IMG/VR virus record: IMGVR_UViG_3300042549_003237
Location: 1-23,606 of that record
DNA: 23,606 nt
Strand: one strand, 5' to 3'
From: a virus
A program made the position numbers and the translations under genes. How positions within the stretch are numbered: the stretch's first letter is position 1; the number at the start of each line of letters is the position of its first letter. The notes under the pieces are model-generated. The model was not told the origin of the DNA. It did not search any database and was given only the letters and a program-made list of their open reading frames with translations. Shown here piece after piece: positions 14,847 through 21,689 of this stretch.

Positions 14847-14936
14847 ATGTTTATGCTGTATAAATGCGACAAACACTCGCCATGTGTTTATTCTAGTGTC
14901 GTTGGTGTTACACCTTTCATCAGCGGCACACCCTAA
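14847..14936 (+). CDS. Possible tiny protein, 29 aa
   Basis: An ATG immediately after the MuF stop (TAAATG) opens a 29-codon frame, MFMLYKCDKHSPCVYSS..., ending GTP before TAA. Residues 7-13 give C-x2-H-x2-C, which could bind a metal but is too short to judge. No clear ribosome binding site is present, so translation would rely on coupling to the MuF gene. It fills most of the gap between two certain genes and contains no rare features. It may be a real mini-protein or a chance frame. Confidence 0.45.
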   Translation: MFMLYKCDKHSPCVYSSVVGVTPFISGTP

Positions 14937-14953
14937 TTTGTAAGGAAATATTT

Positions 14954-15136
14954 ATGTCATTTTTTGATAATATTGTTCATAAAGTTTCAGACGGTGCTAA
15001 AAAAGCAGTCGATGAAGCAACAGGTGCAGTTGATGATATTTCACACGGTGACATTATCGGTGCGGCAGAACACGTTGAAAATATCCGTGAAATCCCACAA
15101 GATACAGCGATTGAAATTATTAAAGACGCAATTTAG
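14954..15136 (+). CDS. Hypothetical small acidic helical protein, 60 aa
   Basis: This frame has an AAGGAAA ribosome binding site 6 nt upstream of the ATG. The product MSFFDNIVHKVSDGAKKAV... is acidic and mostly helical, with alternating Ala and charged residues, and has no membrane segment. It shares the hexapeptide AVDEAT with the start of the scaffold protein encoded next (DNA GATGAAGCAACA in both), possibly by chance or by local duplication. It lies in the prohead-assembly cluster. I do not recognise the family; a small head-assembly factor is a guess from position. Confidence 0.7.
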   Translation: MSFFDNIVHKVSDGAKKAVDEATGAVDDISHGDIIGAAEHVENIREIPQDTAIEIIKDAI

Positions 15137-15183
15137 ATTTTATTAACGATGGCAGAGCCGTCAACCACAACCCAGAGGGTTAT

Positions 15184-15804
15184 ATGTCAGAAGAATTAAG
15201 TATTGCAGAGCAAATTAAAGCCGCAGTTGATGAAGCAACAAGCGGACTTGCAAAGAAAAACGGTGAACTTTTAGCAGAGCTGAAAGAGGCACGAAAAGGA
15301 AAGCAAATAGATCCAGCGGAATTGGATAAACTACAAAATAAAATTGATGAGTTAGAAAACAATCTAACGGCATCACAAAAAACAATCAAAGATCAGCAAA
15401 AAGCATTTGAGCAAACTAAAGCCGCATTAGATTCAGAAAGTGGTTTCACATCTAAATTGCTTTTAGATAATGGTTTGACGGATGCACTTGTAAAGGTTGG
15501 TGTTGCTACACCATTTTTACCTGCGGTCAAAGCTATGTTATCATCACAGGCGAAAATCGCTATTGATGGCGACACACGCAAGGCAGTTATAGGCGACAAA
15601 GATTTAAGCGCGTTCGTAACAGAATGGGCGACCAGTGATGACGGCAAACATTATATTGCAGCACCACAGAATAACGGTGGTGGGGCAAGTGGTGGAAGTG
15701 GTAGCACTGGACAACAAGTTGTAAGCCGTTCAACGTTTGACAATATGTCACACCCAGAGCGGGCAAGTTTTGCAAAAAGTGGCGGCAAAGTTACAGAGCA
15801 GTAG
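15184..15804 (+). CDS. Scaffold protein
   Basis: The 206-residue protein has a long charged coiled coil (residues about 20-85, with ELLAELKEARKGKQIDPAELDK and KIDELENNLTASQK), a short globular part (LLDNGLTDALVKVGVA..) and a flexible Gly/Ser linker (GGGASGGSGSTGQQ) before a C-terminal segment. This organisation is typical of phage scaffolds that shape the prohead and then leave. It sits just before the homing endonuclease and coat genes, the normal scaffold position. An AGAGGG ribosome binding site precedes the ATG. The C-terminal segment DNMSHPERASFAKSGGKV likely binds the coat protein, by analogy to other scaffolds. Confidence 0.85.
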   Translation: MSEELSIAEQIKAAVDEATSGLAKKNGELLAELKEARKGKQIDPAELDKLQNKIDELENNLTASQKTIKDQQKAFEQTKAALDSESGFTSKLLLDNGLTDALVKVGVATPFLPAVKAMLSSQAKIAIDGDTRKAVIGDKDLSAFVTEWATSDDGKHYIAAPQNNGGGASGGSGSTGQQVVSRSTFDNMSHPERASFAKSGGKVTEQ

Positions 15805-15852
15805 TTAAGCGATTGTTTATAAAAAACAGCCGCTAGATATATCCAATTATGA

Positions 15853-15858
15853 TATAAT
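15853..15858 (+). promoter_or_regulatory. -10-like box directly before GIY-YIG hairpin
   Basis: TATAAT is followed by AACTACTCC, and no -35 is seen at the right distance. A transcript from this box would start near 15864-15866, inside the left arm of the hairpin that covers the ribosome binding site of the homing endonuclease gene. Confidence 0.45.
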
Positions 15859-15887
15859 AACTACTCCTAAACTTAGCTGGAGTAGTT
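15859..15887 (+). promoter_or_regulatory. Hairpin hiding the ribosome binding site of the homing endonuclease
   Basis: AACTACTCC (15859-15867) pairs perfectly with GGAGTAGTT (15879-15887) around an 11-nt loop. The right arm contains GGAG (15879-15882), the only good Shine-Dalgarno sequence for the ATG at 15891. A transcript that reads through from the scaffold gene would fold and block translation; a transcript that starts inside the left arm would not. Confidence 0.65.
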
Positions 15888-15890
15888 TTC

Positions 15891-16607
15891 ATGATTGGTG
15901 GAATTTATAAAATTCAAAATGTTGTTAATGGTAAATGCTATATCGGTTCAGCAAAATCATTTAAAACACGTTTTCGAAAGCATAAAAACGTTTTAGTTAA
16001 AAACGCCCATCATTCAATAAAACTTCAACGCTCATGGAATAAGCATGGCGAAGATGCTTTTATATTTCAACCTATTATTATTTGCAAACCTAAAGATTTA
16101 TTATTTTATGAACAACAAGCTATAGACGCTTATAATTCGTATTATAAAGGCTATAATGCAACTATTAGAGCAAGTAGCGCGATAGGCGTAAAACGCTCAG
16201 ACGAAACAAAAAATAAAATTAGTCTTGCCAGAAAAGGAATGAAACTATCAGATAAGCATAAAAAAGCTATATCTGATGGCGGAAAAGGAAAGATACTTAG
16301 TAATGAAACAAAATTAAAAATGCACACAGCACATATTGGCAAAAAAAAATCTGCATCTCAAATTGAAAATATGAGAAAAGCAAATTTAGGTAAAAAATAT
16401 AACAATGAAACAAAAGCAAAAATATCTGCTAGTTTAATTGGAAATACAAGAGCGTTAGGAAATGTGTTATCGGCTGAAACAAGATATAAAATGTCGGTGG
16501 CTCACAAAGGTAAAGCGCAATCACCTGAATGGGTTGAAAAGCGCATTGCATCAAGATTAGCGACATTAGCCGCTAAAAAACTTCAAATTAAAGAGGAATT
16601 ATTATGA
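15891..16607 (+). CDS. GIY-YIG homing endonuclease with NUMOD3 repeats
   Basis: The 238-residue protein has a GIY-YIG nuclease domain (residues 1-95): GIY at 4-6, YIG at 17-19, Arg27 and His31 in TRFRKH, and Glu74 in FYEQQ, all consistent with an active site. Residues about 100-235 carry several NUMOD3-type DNA-binding repeats (SDETKNKISLARKG, SNETKLKMHTAHIGKK, NNETKAKISASLIGN, SAETRYKMSVAHKGK). It resembles free-standing SegA-type enzymes and sits between scaffold and coat genes. Its stop overlaps the coat-gene start (ATGA), so the coat ribosome binding site lies inside its end. Such enzymes cut homologous sites in relatives and copy themselves in. Translation is probably controlled by the hairpin upstream. 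Confidence 0.92.
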   Translation: MIGGIYKIQNVVNGKCYIGSAKSFKTRFRKHKNVLVKNAHHSIKLQRSWNKHGEDAFIFQPIIICKPKDLLFYEQQAIDAYNSYYKGYNATIRASSAIGVKRSDETKNKISLARKGMKLSDKHKKAISDGGKGKILSNETKLKMHTAHIGKKKSASQIENMRKANLGKKYNNETKAKISASLIGNTRALGNVLSAETRYKMSVAHKGKAQSPEWVEKRIASRLATLAAKKLQIKEELL

Positions 16608-17752
16608 GTAACGTGTTAAATTCGCTAGCAGCAGACATTTACAAAGCGGCAGATGTAGTCGGTCGTGAATTAGTTGGTTTTATCCCTTCATCTACCATCA
16701 ATGGTGATGCAACAATCCGCGCTGCAAAAGGCGACACAATCCGTGCGGCATTTACTCGCACACCAAGCGTTAACACTTCATTCGCGCCTTCAATGACAAT
16801 TCCTGAAGGTACAGATCAAACCGTTGACAACAAAACAATGACGCTTGACTCTTACGCTTCAGTTCAGATTCCGTGGACTGGTGAAGATATTAAGCACGTT
16901 AACAACGGCGCAGGTTATGAAACCATTTATGGCGATCAAATTGCCCAAGCAATCCGCGCATTATGCAACAAAATTGAGCAAGATTTATTCTCAGCTGCTT
17001 ACAAAGGCGCATCACGCGCTGTAGGTTCAGCTGGCACTACACCATTCGCGTCTAACTTCGACACTATTGCGCAAGTGCGTCAAATCTTAGTTGATAACGG
17101 CTGCCCTACTGATAACCAAATCAGCTTAGTGATGAACACAGCGGCTGGCGTTAAATTACGCAACCTTGCAACACTTCAACAAGTTAACACTTCAGGAAAT
17201 GAAGCGTTACTCCGCCAAGGTACTTTGCTTGATTTGCAAGGCATCATGATTAAAGAATCGGCTGGTATTACTACGCACACAAAAGGCGGTGGTACTTCTT
17301 ACGTTACTTCTGGTTCAACTGCTGTTGGTGTTACTGACATTGCATTGGTAACAGGTAGCGGCACAGTTCTAGCTGGTGACGTTGTAACATTTGCAGCGGA
17401 TACCGTTAACAAATACGTTGTTGGTACTGGTGTTACTGCTGCTGGTACTATTTCATTAAATGCTCCAGGCGCACAAAAAGTCATTGCTACAGCAAACGCT
17501 TTAACAGTTGGCGATTCTTACACACCAAGTGTTGCTTTCCACAAATCAGCAGTTGAGTTAGGTATGCGCCCACCTGCAATGCCAAACGGTGGTGATTCTG
17601 CTGTTGACGTGATGACAGTACAAGACCCAACAAGCGGTTTAGTATTTGAAATTGCAGTTTATAAAGGTTACATGAAAACTATGCTTGAAGTACGTTGTTT
17701 GTATGGCGTAAAAGTATGGAAACCAAACCACGTTGCTACGTTGCTAGGTTAA
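16604..17752 (+). CDS. Major capsid protein, P22 coat-like
   Basis: The 382-residue protein fits the HK97-fold coat proteins of the P22 gp5 type: an N-terminal region with LAADIYKAADVVGRELVGFI, the ASVQIPWTGEDIKHV segment, a long spine helix (GDQIAQAIRALCNKIEQDLFSAAYKGA), then a Thr/Val/Gly-rich insertion (about residues 235-300, TSGSTAVGVTDIALVTGSGT onward) and a C-terminal strand (FEIAVYKGYMKTMLEVRCLYGVKVW). The insertion corresponds in place to the P22 I-domain. AGAGGAA for this gene lies inside the homing endonuclease gene, which ends in ATGA at the coat start. Assigned from sequence plus position after the scaffold gene. Confidence 0.88.
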   Translation: MSNVLNSLAADIYKAADVVGRELVGFIPSSTINGDATIRAAKGDTIRAAFTRTPSVNTSFAPSMTIPEGTDQTVDNKTMTLDSYASVQIPWTGEDIKHVNNGAGYETIYGDQIAQAIRALCNKIEQDLFSAAYKGASRAVGSAGTTPFASNFDTIAQVRQILVDNGCPTDNQISLVMNTAAGVKLRNLATLQQVNTSGNEALLRQGTLLDLQGIMIKESAGITTHTKGGGTSYVTSGSTAVGVTDIALVTGSGTVLAGDVVTFAADTVNKYVVGTGVTAAGTISLNAPGAQKVIATANALTVGDSYTPSVAFHKSAVELGMRPPAMPNGGDSAVDVMTVQDPTSGLVFEIAVYKGYMKTMLEVRCLYGVKVWKPNHVATLLG

Positions 17753-17792
17753 TTTTTTCAGGGGGTTCGCGTTCGTTCCTGTTCGCGTTCTC

Positions 17793-17811
17793 CCGCCTTT
17801 ATTTATGGCGG
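17793..17811 (+). other. Hairpin overlapping ribosome binding site of head protein gene
   Basis: CCGCC (17793-17797) and GGCGG (17807-17811) pair around a 9-nt loop. GGCGGA is the only Shine-Dalgarno candidate for the ATG at 17816, so the stem could limit translation after the coat gene. A 10-nt direct repeat GTTCGCGTTC lies just before it at 17765-17774 and 17781-17790. No T-run follows, so it is not a normal terminator. Confidence 0.4.
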
Positions 17812-17815
17812 ACTT

Positions 17816-18295
17816 ATGAAGCATTACGTTTGCAAAATAGCAACAAAACCAACCACCGTAACAGCGGGGACGGTTTATCAGGCGTTTGTTAATACTGATG
17901 ACACATCACTGCGTATAACAAAAATGCACATCCAGCTAGATAGCGCAGACGCGCACGGCAGTGGTAATTCAGTTTATGCGTTTGCTCGCATTAAAGGCAC
18001 ACCAACAAGCGGCACAACGTTAACCGTAACAAAGTACGACAATCAAAACGAGCCTAGCAAAATGTTATGCTTACGCAATCAAGCGGGTTTAGATATGACA
18101 GGCGTGACGCAAGAGCCTTATTTTTTGGAACGCTCAGTTATTTCTAAATTTACTGGAAATGCGTCAACTATTGAGTTTGACAATAATGGTGAAGGTTTTA
18201 TATTGGCAAAAAATGAAGGTTTAATTATTTTTGCTGATAACGCAGTTATTTCTGGCAGTGGAGTTTACGGCATGATTGAATGGATGGAGGATTAA
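17816..18295 (+). CDS. Putative head-associated (decoration or fiber-like) protein
   Basis: The 159-residue protein begins MKHYVCKIATKPTTVTAGTVYQAFVN and is beta-rich, with Thr/Val/Gly patterns and short strands (SLRITKMHIQL, TLTVTKYDNQ, STIEFDNNGEGFILAKNEG). It follows the coat gene directly, where decoration or head-stabilising proteins are often encoded. I do not recognise a family with certainty. No membrane segment is seen. It probably works on the head surface or in the neck, but that rests on position only. A hairpin at 17793-17811 covers its ribosome binding site. Confidence 0.75.
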   Translation: MKHYVCKIATKPTTVTAGTVYQAFVNTDDTSLRITKMHIQLDSADAHGSGNSVYAFARIKGTPTSGTTLTVTKYDNQNEPSKMLCLRNQAGLDMTGVTQEPYFLERSVISKFTGNASTIEFDNNGEGFILAKNEGLIIFADNAVISGSGVYGMIEWMED

Positions 18296-18298
18296 ACT

Positions 18299-18829
18299 AT
18301 GGCTTTAATCGTTGAAGACGGCACTGGACTTGCAAACGCTGAAAGCTATGTTTCAGTTGCAGACGCGACAACCTACCATGCAAATATTGGCAACACAGCT
18401 TGGGCGGCAATTACAAGTGATGCAACAAAAGAACAATTACTGCGCAAAGCCACAGATTATATGGTGGCTCAATATCGTTTGCAATATGCGGGTTATCGCA
18501 GATACTCAACACAGTCGCTTGATTGGCCGCGCTTATACGTTCCATTGATTGATTCCTTATCAGCAAATGTTTTTCCGCAATATGTGGATTTTGACATTGT
18601 GCCAACTACTGTAAAAAATGCGTGTGCTGAATTAGCGTTAAAATCTTACACAGCTATTTTAATGCAGGATTTAACGCAAGGCGTTATTCGTGAAAAAGTA
18701 GACGTTATTGAGGTGGAATATGATAAATATTCACCACAGCAAACCCGCTATGCTCAAATTGACGCCATGTTATCCGTGTTTTTTAAACAACAAGGCAATG
18801 ATATGTCGAGATCATTGGTGAGAACATGA
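18299..18829 (+). CDS. Head-tail connector (DnaT-like family)
   Basis: The 176-residue protein matches the phage family labelled 'DnaT-like ssDNA-binding': VEDGTGLANAESYVSVADATTYHANIG at the start, then KEQLLRKATDYMVAQYRLQYAGYR, SLDWPRLYVP, and VKNACAELALKSY. Despite the label, members between coat and tail genes act as head-tail adaptors that sit under the portal. GGAGG lies 9 nt upstream of the ATG. Its end overlaps the next gene by ATGA. Role is inferred from family and position. Confidence 0.82.
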   Translation: MALIVEDGTGLANAESYVSVADATTYHANIGNTAWAAITSDATKEQLLRKATDYMVAQYRLQYAGYRRYSTQSLDWPRLYVPLIDSLSANVFPQYVDFDIVPTTVKNACAELALKSYTAILMQDLTQGVIREKVDVIEVEYDKYSPQQTRYAQIDAMLSVFFKQQGNDMSRSLVRT

Positions 18830-19185
18830 CACTTGATGCTCGCGCTCGCTCCACAGCAGATAAATTGCTCGATAAGTTTGGCAAATCAATCACGCTAACG
18901 TCTATTGTTGAGGGCACTTATGACCCAACAACGGGTGAGTTATCGGGCGGAACAACAACATCCACTAATCATACTGCTGTTATCAAAGACTATAACGGAA
19001 TTGATTTTATTAGCGGTGTAGTGCAAGCGGGTGATAGAAAGGTAATGATCGCGGCATTAGGTGCACCAACTCCACAGCCAGCCGATAAAGTAACCGTTGA
19101 TAGTGAAGTTTATCAAGTGGTGGCGGTTCGTCATATCTGGTCGGGTGAATTACCCGCGCTTTATGAAATGCAGGTGAGAAAATGA
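18826..19185 (+). CDS. Head-tail joining / stopper-like protein
   Basis: The 119-residue protein has an N-terminal helix (ARARSTADKLLDKFGKSITLTS) followed by a beta-rich body (NHTAVIKDYNG, VQAGDRKVMIAAL, QPADKVTVDSEVYQVVAVRHIWSG, ALYEMQVRK). This is the usual form of phage head-closure (stopper) proteins that close the neck after packaging. ATGA overlaps at both ends (18826-18829 and 19182-19185) tie it to its neighbours in one translational unit. Family is assigned from pattern and gene order rather than unique motifs. Confidence 0.78.
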   Translation: MTLDARARSTADKLLDKFGKSITLTSIVEGTYDPTTGELSGGTTTSTNHTAVIKDYNGIDFISGVVQAGDRKVMIAALGAPTPQPADKVTVDSEVYQVVAVRHIWSGELPALYEMQVRK

Positions 19186-19586
19186 CAGGTTCAATGTCGC
19201 AAATTGTGGCGCGTGTTAATGGTCGCATTGATGACCAAATAAGAATGGCAACGCTTGGCGTATTTATTGGAATTAGAAAAGATACACCAGTTGGCGAACC
19301 TAGCACTTGGAAAAATCCAGCGGCAGCTCCAGAAGGTTATGTTGGCGGAAACGCTCGCAATAATTGGCAATGCACAATTGGTGCGCCTTTTGTTGGTGAA
19401 GATGCAAACGGGTCGGATGAGAAAATACAAAGAACTATTCCACGCAGAGCTGGAAGTGTTGTGTATTTAACCAATAACGTGCAATACATTCAGCCATTAG
19501 AATATGGACACAGCACAAAATCACCCAATGGCATGGTTAGAGTAAACGTTGCACGTTTTGAGGGGTTATTAAATGGCACTAGTTGA
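19182..19586 (+). CDS. Tail completion / neck protein (HK97 gp10-like)
   Basis: The 134-residue protein ends with VVYLTNNVQYIQPLEYGHSTKSPNGMVRVNVARFEG, a signature of the HK97 gp10-like tail completion family. The N-terminus (SQIVARVNGRIDDQIRMATLGVFIGI) is helical then strand. It should sit at the top of the tail and join it to the head closure protein. Its end overlaps the start of the next gene by 14 nt, with that gene's ribosome binding site (GAGGGG) inside. Confidence 0.8.
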   Translation: MTGSMSQIVARVNGRIDDQIRMATLGVFIGIRKDTPVGEPSTWKNPAAAPEGYVGGNARNNWQCTIGAPFVGEDANGSDEKIQRTIPRRAGSVVYLTNNVQYIQPLEYGHSTKSPNGMVRVNVARFEGLLNGTS

Positions 19587-19980
19587 GATCCGTACAGCAT
19601 TAGAAACAAAACTCAATGCGCTAACGCCTACGATTGCGACAGCGTGGGAAAACGTACCTTTTACGCCCGTCGTTGGCACAGCATATCAGCAAGTTAATTT
19701 AATGATTGCAGATACATTAAACCCAACATTAGGCGGCAATCATTATCGCGTAAAAGGATTTATGCAGGTGCTATTGTGTTATCCAGCTAATGTAGGCGCA
19801 AAAACAGCAGCAACCCGCGTTGATTTACTGGTTAATCATTTTAAACGCGGTACAAGTTTAACAAACGGCAGTGTAACTGTTATTATTGACAAGACACCAT
19901 CAATTGCACCGGCATTGATTGACGGGGTGCTTTATAAAATTCCGGTATCAATTTACTTTTCAGCAGATATTTATCCATAA
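19573..19980 (+). CDS. Tail terminator protein (gpU-like)
   Basis: The 135-residue protein starts MALVEIRTALETKLNALTPTIATAWENVPFTP and has HYRVKGFMQVLLCYPANVGAKTAATRVDLLVNHF in the middle, the pattern of the DUF4128/lambda gpU-like family. It caps the tail tube when the tape length is reached. ATG at 19573 has GAGGGG upstream, inside the previous gene. The order (stopper, completion, terminator, tube) is the usual siphovirus order. Confidence 0.82.
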   Translation: MALVEIRTALETKLNALTPTIATAWENVPFTPVVGTAYQQVNLMIADTLNPTLGGNHYRVKGFMQVLLCYPANVGAKTAATRVDLLVNHFKRGTSLTNGSVTVIIDKTPSIAPALIDGVLYKIPVSIYFSADIYP

Positions 19981-19991
19981 GAGGTTACAAA

Positions 19992-21203
19992 ATGACAATT
20001 GCACAAGGCGTTAAAAAAGTCGTATCTTACAAAAAACAAACAGGCTTAGGCGTAGCAGCTTCAGGCGGTGGCGGTCAAGAATTAAGACGTGTTACAAGCA
20101 CGATTAACTTAACCAAAGAAACATTCCAGTCAAACGAAATTCGCCCAGATCAACAAGTTGCTGATTTCCGTCATGGTTCAAGACAATCAACGGGTACATT
20201 AAGCGGTGAATTATCAGCGGGAACATATAAAGACTTTTTGCAGTCAGTTTTGCGTAGAGACTTTACGGCAATTTCATCGTTAACAGCGGCTGCTGTAACT
20301 ATTGTTGCATCAACTGGCGTGATTACATTCCAAACAGGCAATCCGTTAACTGGCGGCTTTAAAATTGGTAACGTGGTTAGAATTACTGCTGGCAGTGTTA
20401 ACGCGGCTAACTTAAATAAAAACTTGTTAGTGACTGGCGTTACAGCAACCACATTAACGGTTAAAACGTTAAACGGTAGCGCATTAGCTGACAATGCGAC
20501 AAGCATTACTGGTGTTACGGTTGCGGCTACAGGAAAAACCACTTATGTTCCTGAAACAAGCCAAACACAAGATTATTATACGGTTGAGCATTGGTTTAGT
20601 GACGTTGCACAGTCAGAGGTTTACACTGACATTATGCAAACCAACGCACAGGTAAAAATCCCTGCAAACGGTATGGCAACCATTGATTTTCCGTTAGTTG
20701 GCTTGAGCGTTACTACTGGCACGTCACAAGTTTTAACGTCACCAACTGCGATTACAACAGGTGGCGTGACTGCTGGCGTGAATGGTTTGTTGCTTGTTGC
20801 AGGCACACCCGTTGCTATTGTTACTTCAATTGACTTTGACATCAACGGCAATATTGCAGTAGCTGATGCAGTTGTTGGTTCATTAACACGCCCAGATGTA
20901 TTTCAAGGCATCGTAGGCGCAACAGGTACATTTAGTGCTTATTTTACAGATGCAACATTCCGCGATTATTTTATCAATGAAACCGAAGTGTCTATCATTG
21001 TTGCATTAACAACAGATAGCACTGCAACGGCTGATTTTGTATCGTTTACTATGTCACGCGTTAAAATTGGTGGTGCTGATGTAACTGATGGCGCGTCTGG
21101 TTTAACTCGCACATTCCCATTCACCGCGCTTAAAAATACAGCGGGTGGTAGTGCGGTGGCTAATTTAGCAACAACAATCATGGTTCAAGATTCACTCGCT
21201 TAA
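19992..21203 (+). CDS. Major tail tube protein
   Basis: The 403-residue protein begins MTIAQGVKKVVSYKKQTGLG and carries RVTSTINLTKETFQSNEIRPDQQV and HGSRQSTGTLSGELSAGTY, typical of a phage tail tube family. It is Thr/Val/Ala-rich throughout, and is longer than lambda gpV (about 250 residues). The middle TAAAVTIVASTGVITFQTGN..VKTLNGSALADN region looks like an inserted beta domain, and YTDIMQTNAQVKIPANGMATIDFPLVGL resumes the tube fold. AAGAGGT precedes the ATG. A strong terminator follows, consistent with a need for much more of this protein than of the downstream tail proteins. Confidence 0.87.
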   Translation: MTIAQGVKKVVSYKKQTGLGVAASGGGGQELRRVTSTINLTKETFQSNEIRPDQQVADFRHGSRQSTGTLSGELSAGTYKDFLQSVLRRDFTAISSLTAAAVTIVASTGVITFQTGNPLTGGFKIGNVVRITAGSVNAANLNKNLLVTGVTATTLTVKTLNGSALADNATSITGVTVAATGKTTYVPETSQTQDYYTVEHWFSDVAQSEVYTDIMQTNAQVKIPANGMATIDFPLVGLSVTTGTSQVLTSPTAITTGGVTAGVNGLLLVAGTPVAIVTSIDFDINGNIAVADAVVGSLTRPDVFQGIVGATGTFSAYFTDATFRDYFINETEVSIIVALTTDSTATADFVSFTMSRVKIGGADVTDGASGLTRTFPFTALKNTAGGSAVANLATTIMVQDSLA

Positions 21204-21218
21204 AAATAGTGCTACAAT

Positions 21219-21257
21219 TACCCACGCTTGCAATCATGCGGGCGTGGGTATTTTTTT
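21219..21257 (+). terminator. Strong intrinsic terminator after tail tube gene
   Basis: TACCCACGC (21219-21227) pairs perfectly with GCGTGGGTA (21242-21250), and TTGCA/TGCGG extend the stem with two G-U pairs to 14 bp around ATCA. Seven T residues (21251-21257) follow. The site lies inside the tail operon, so it must be partial or be read through by late transcription. Confidence 0.88.
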
Positions 21258-21281
21258 ATAAATCAACAGGAACATACGAAC

Positions 21282-21689
21282 ATGAGCAAAAAAACAGGTT
21301 TATCATTTGATGATTTAGATTTAGTTAGCGCGTCAGAAAACGCTTATGAGTTTGAATATTTAAGAGCTGACGGTGGCGATACAGGCGTATTTATTACAGT
21401 GCTTGGTTCACAATCACCAAAAGTACAAGATTGGGTACGCAAAACGTTAAACCGTAGAAAATCACAAGATCAGTTAGCGGCTAAACGCGGAAAAGAAATT
21501 GAGCGCACAATCGAAGATGATGAACAATTCGGGATTGATGCAGCAGCAATTCGTGTTGTTGGCTGGCGTGGAATTACTAACTTTGAGTATTCACCTGAAA
21601 ACGCCACAAAGTTAATGGAACGCAACAGCGAAATACGCGAACAAGTATTTGAGGCAAGTAATAACTTGGGAAACTTCACCAAAGCCTAA
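21282..21689 (+). CDS. Tail assembly chaperone (G-like)
   Basis: The 135-residue product starts MSKKTGLSFDDLDLVSASENAYEFEY. ATG at 21282 is chosen because AGGAAC precedes it; upstream in-frame starts from 21228 lie inside the terminator hairpin. The protein has a beta/alpha N-terminus and a charged helical end (RKSQDQLAAKRGKEIERTIEDDEQF). It corresponds to lambda gpG, which binds the tape-measure protein during tail assembly. Near its end, GGGAAAC (21668-21674) provides a -1 slip site leading into a long downstream frame, as in lambda G/GT. Confidence 0.85.
   Translation: MSKKTGLSFDDLDLVSASENAYEFEYLRADGGDTGVFITVLGSQSPKVQDWVRKTLNRRKSQDQLAAKRGKEIERTIEDDEQFGIDAAAIRVVGWRGITNFEYSPENATKLMERNSEIREQVFEASNNLGNFTKA
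21668..21674 (+). other. Programmed -1 frameshift site GGGAAAC
   Basis: The heptamer lies in frame as G GGA AAC, an exact X XXY YYZ slippery site, five codons before the G-gene stop. It resembles the lambda G-GT site GGGAAAG. The -1 frame is open from 21665 to the stop at 22052-22054. No strong downstream pseudoknot is obvious. Confidence 0.88.

Noticed and set aside
14964-15146. Alternative 60-codon frame overlapping the small acidic gene
   Set aside because: It lacks a ribosome binding site, and the frame at 14954-15136 has AAGGAAA and a more protein-like composition.
20171-21181. Long minus-strand frames opposite the tail tube gene
   Set aside because: They are shadows produced by the Thr/Val/Ala-rich codons of the plus-strand gene, and lack ribosome binding sites.
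21228-21281. N-terminal extension of the G chaperone
   Set aside because: It lies in the terminator hairpin and T-run and has no ATG with a ribosome binding site; AGGAAC precedes the ATG at 21282.
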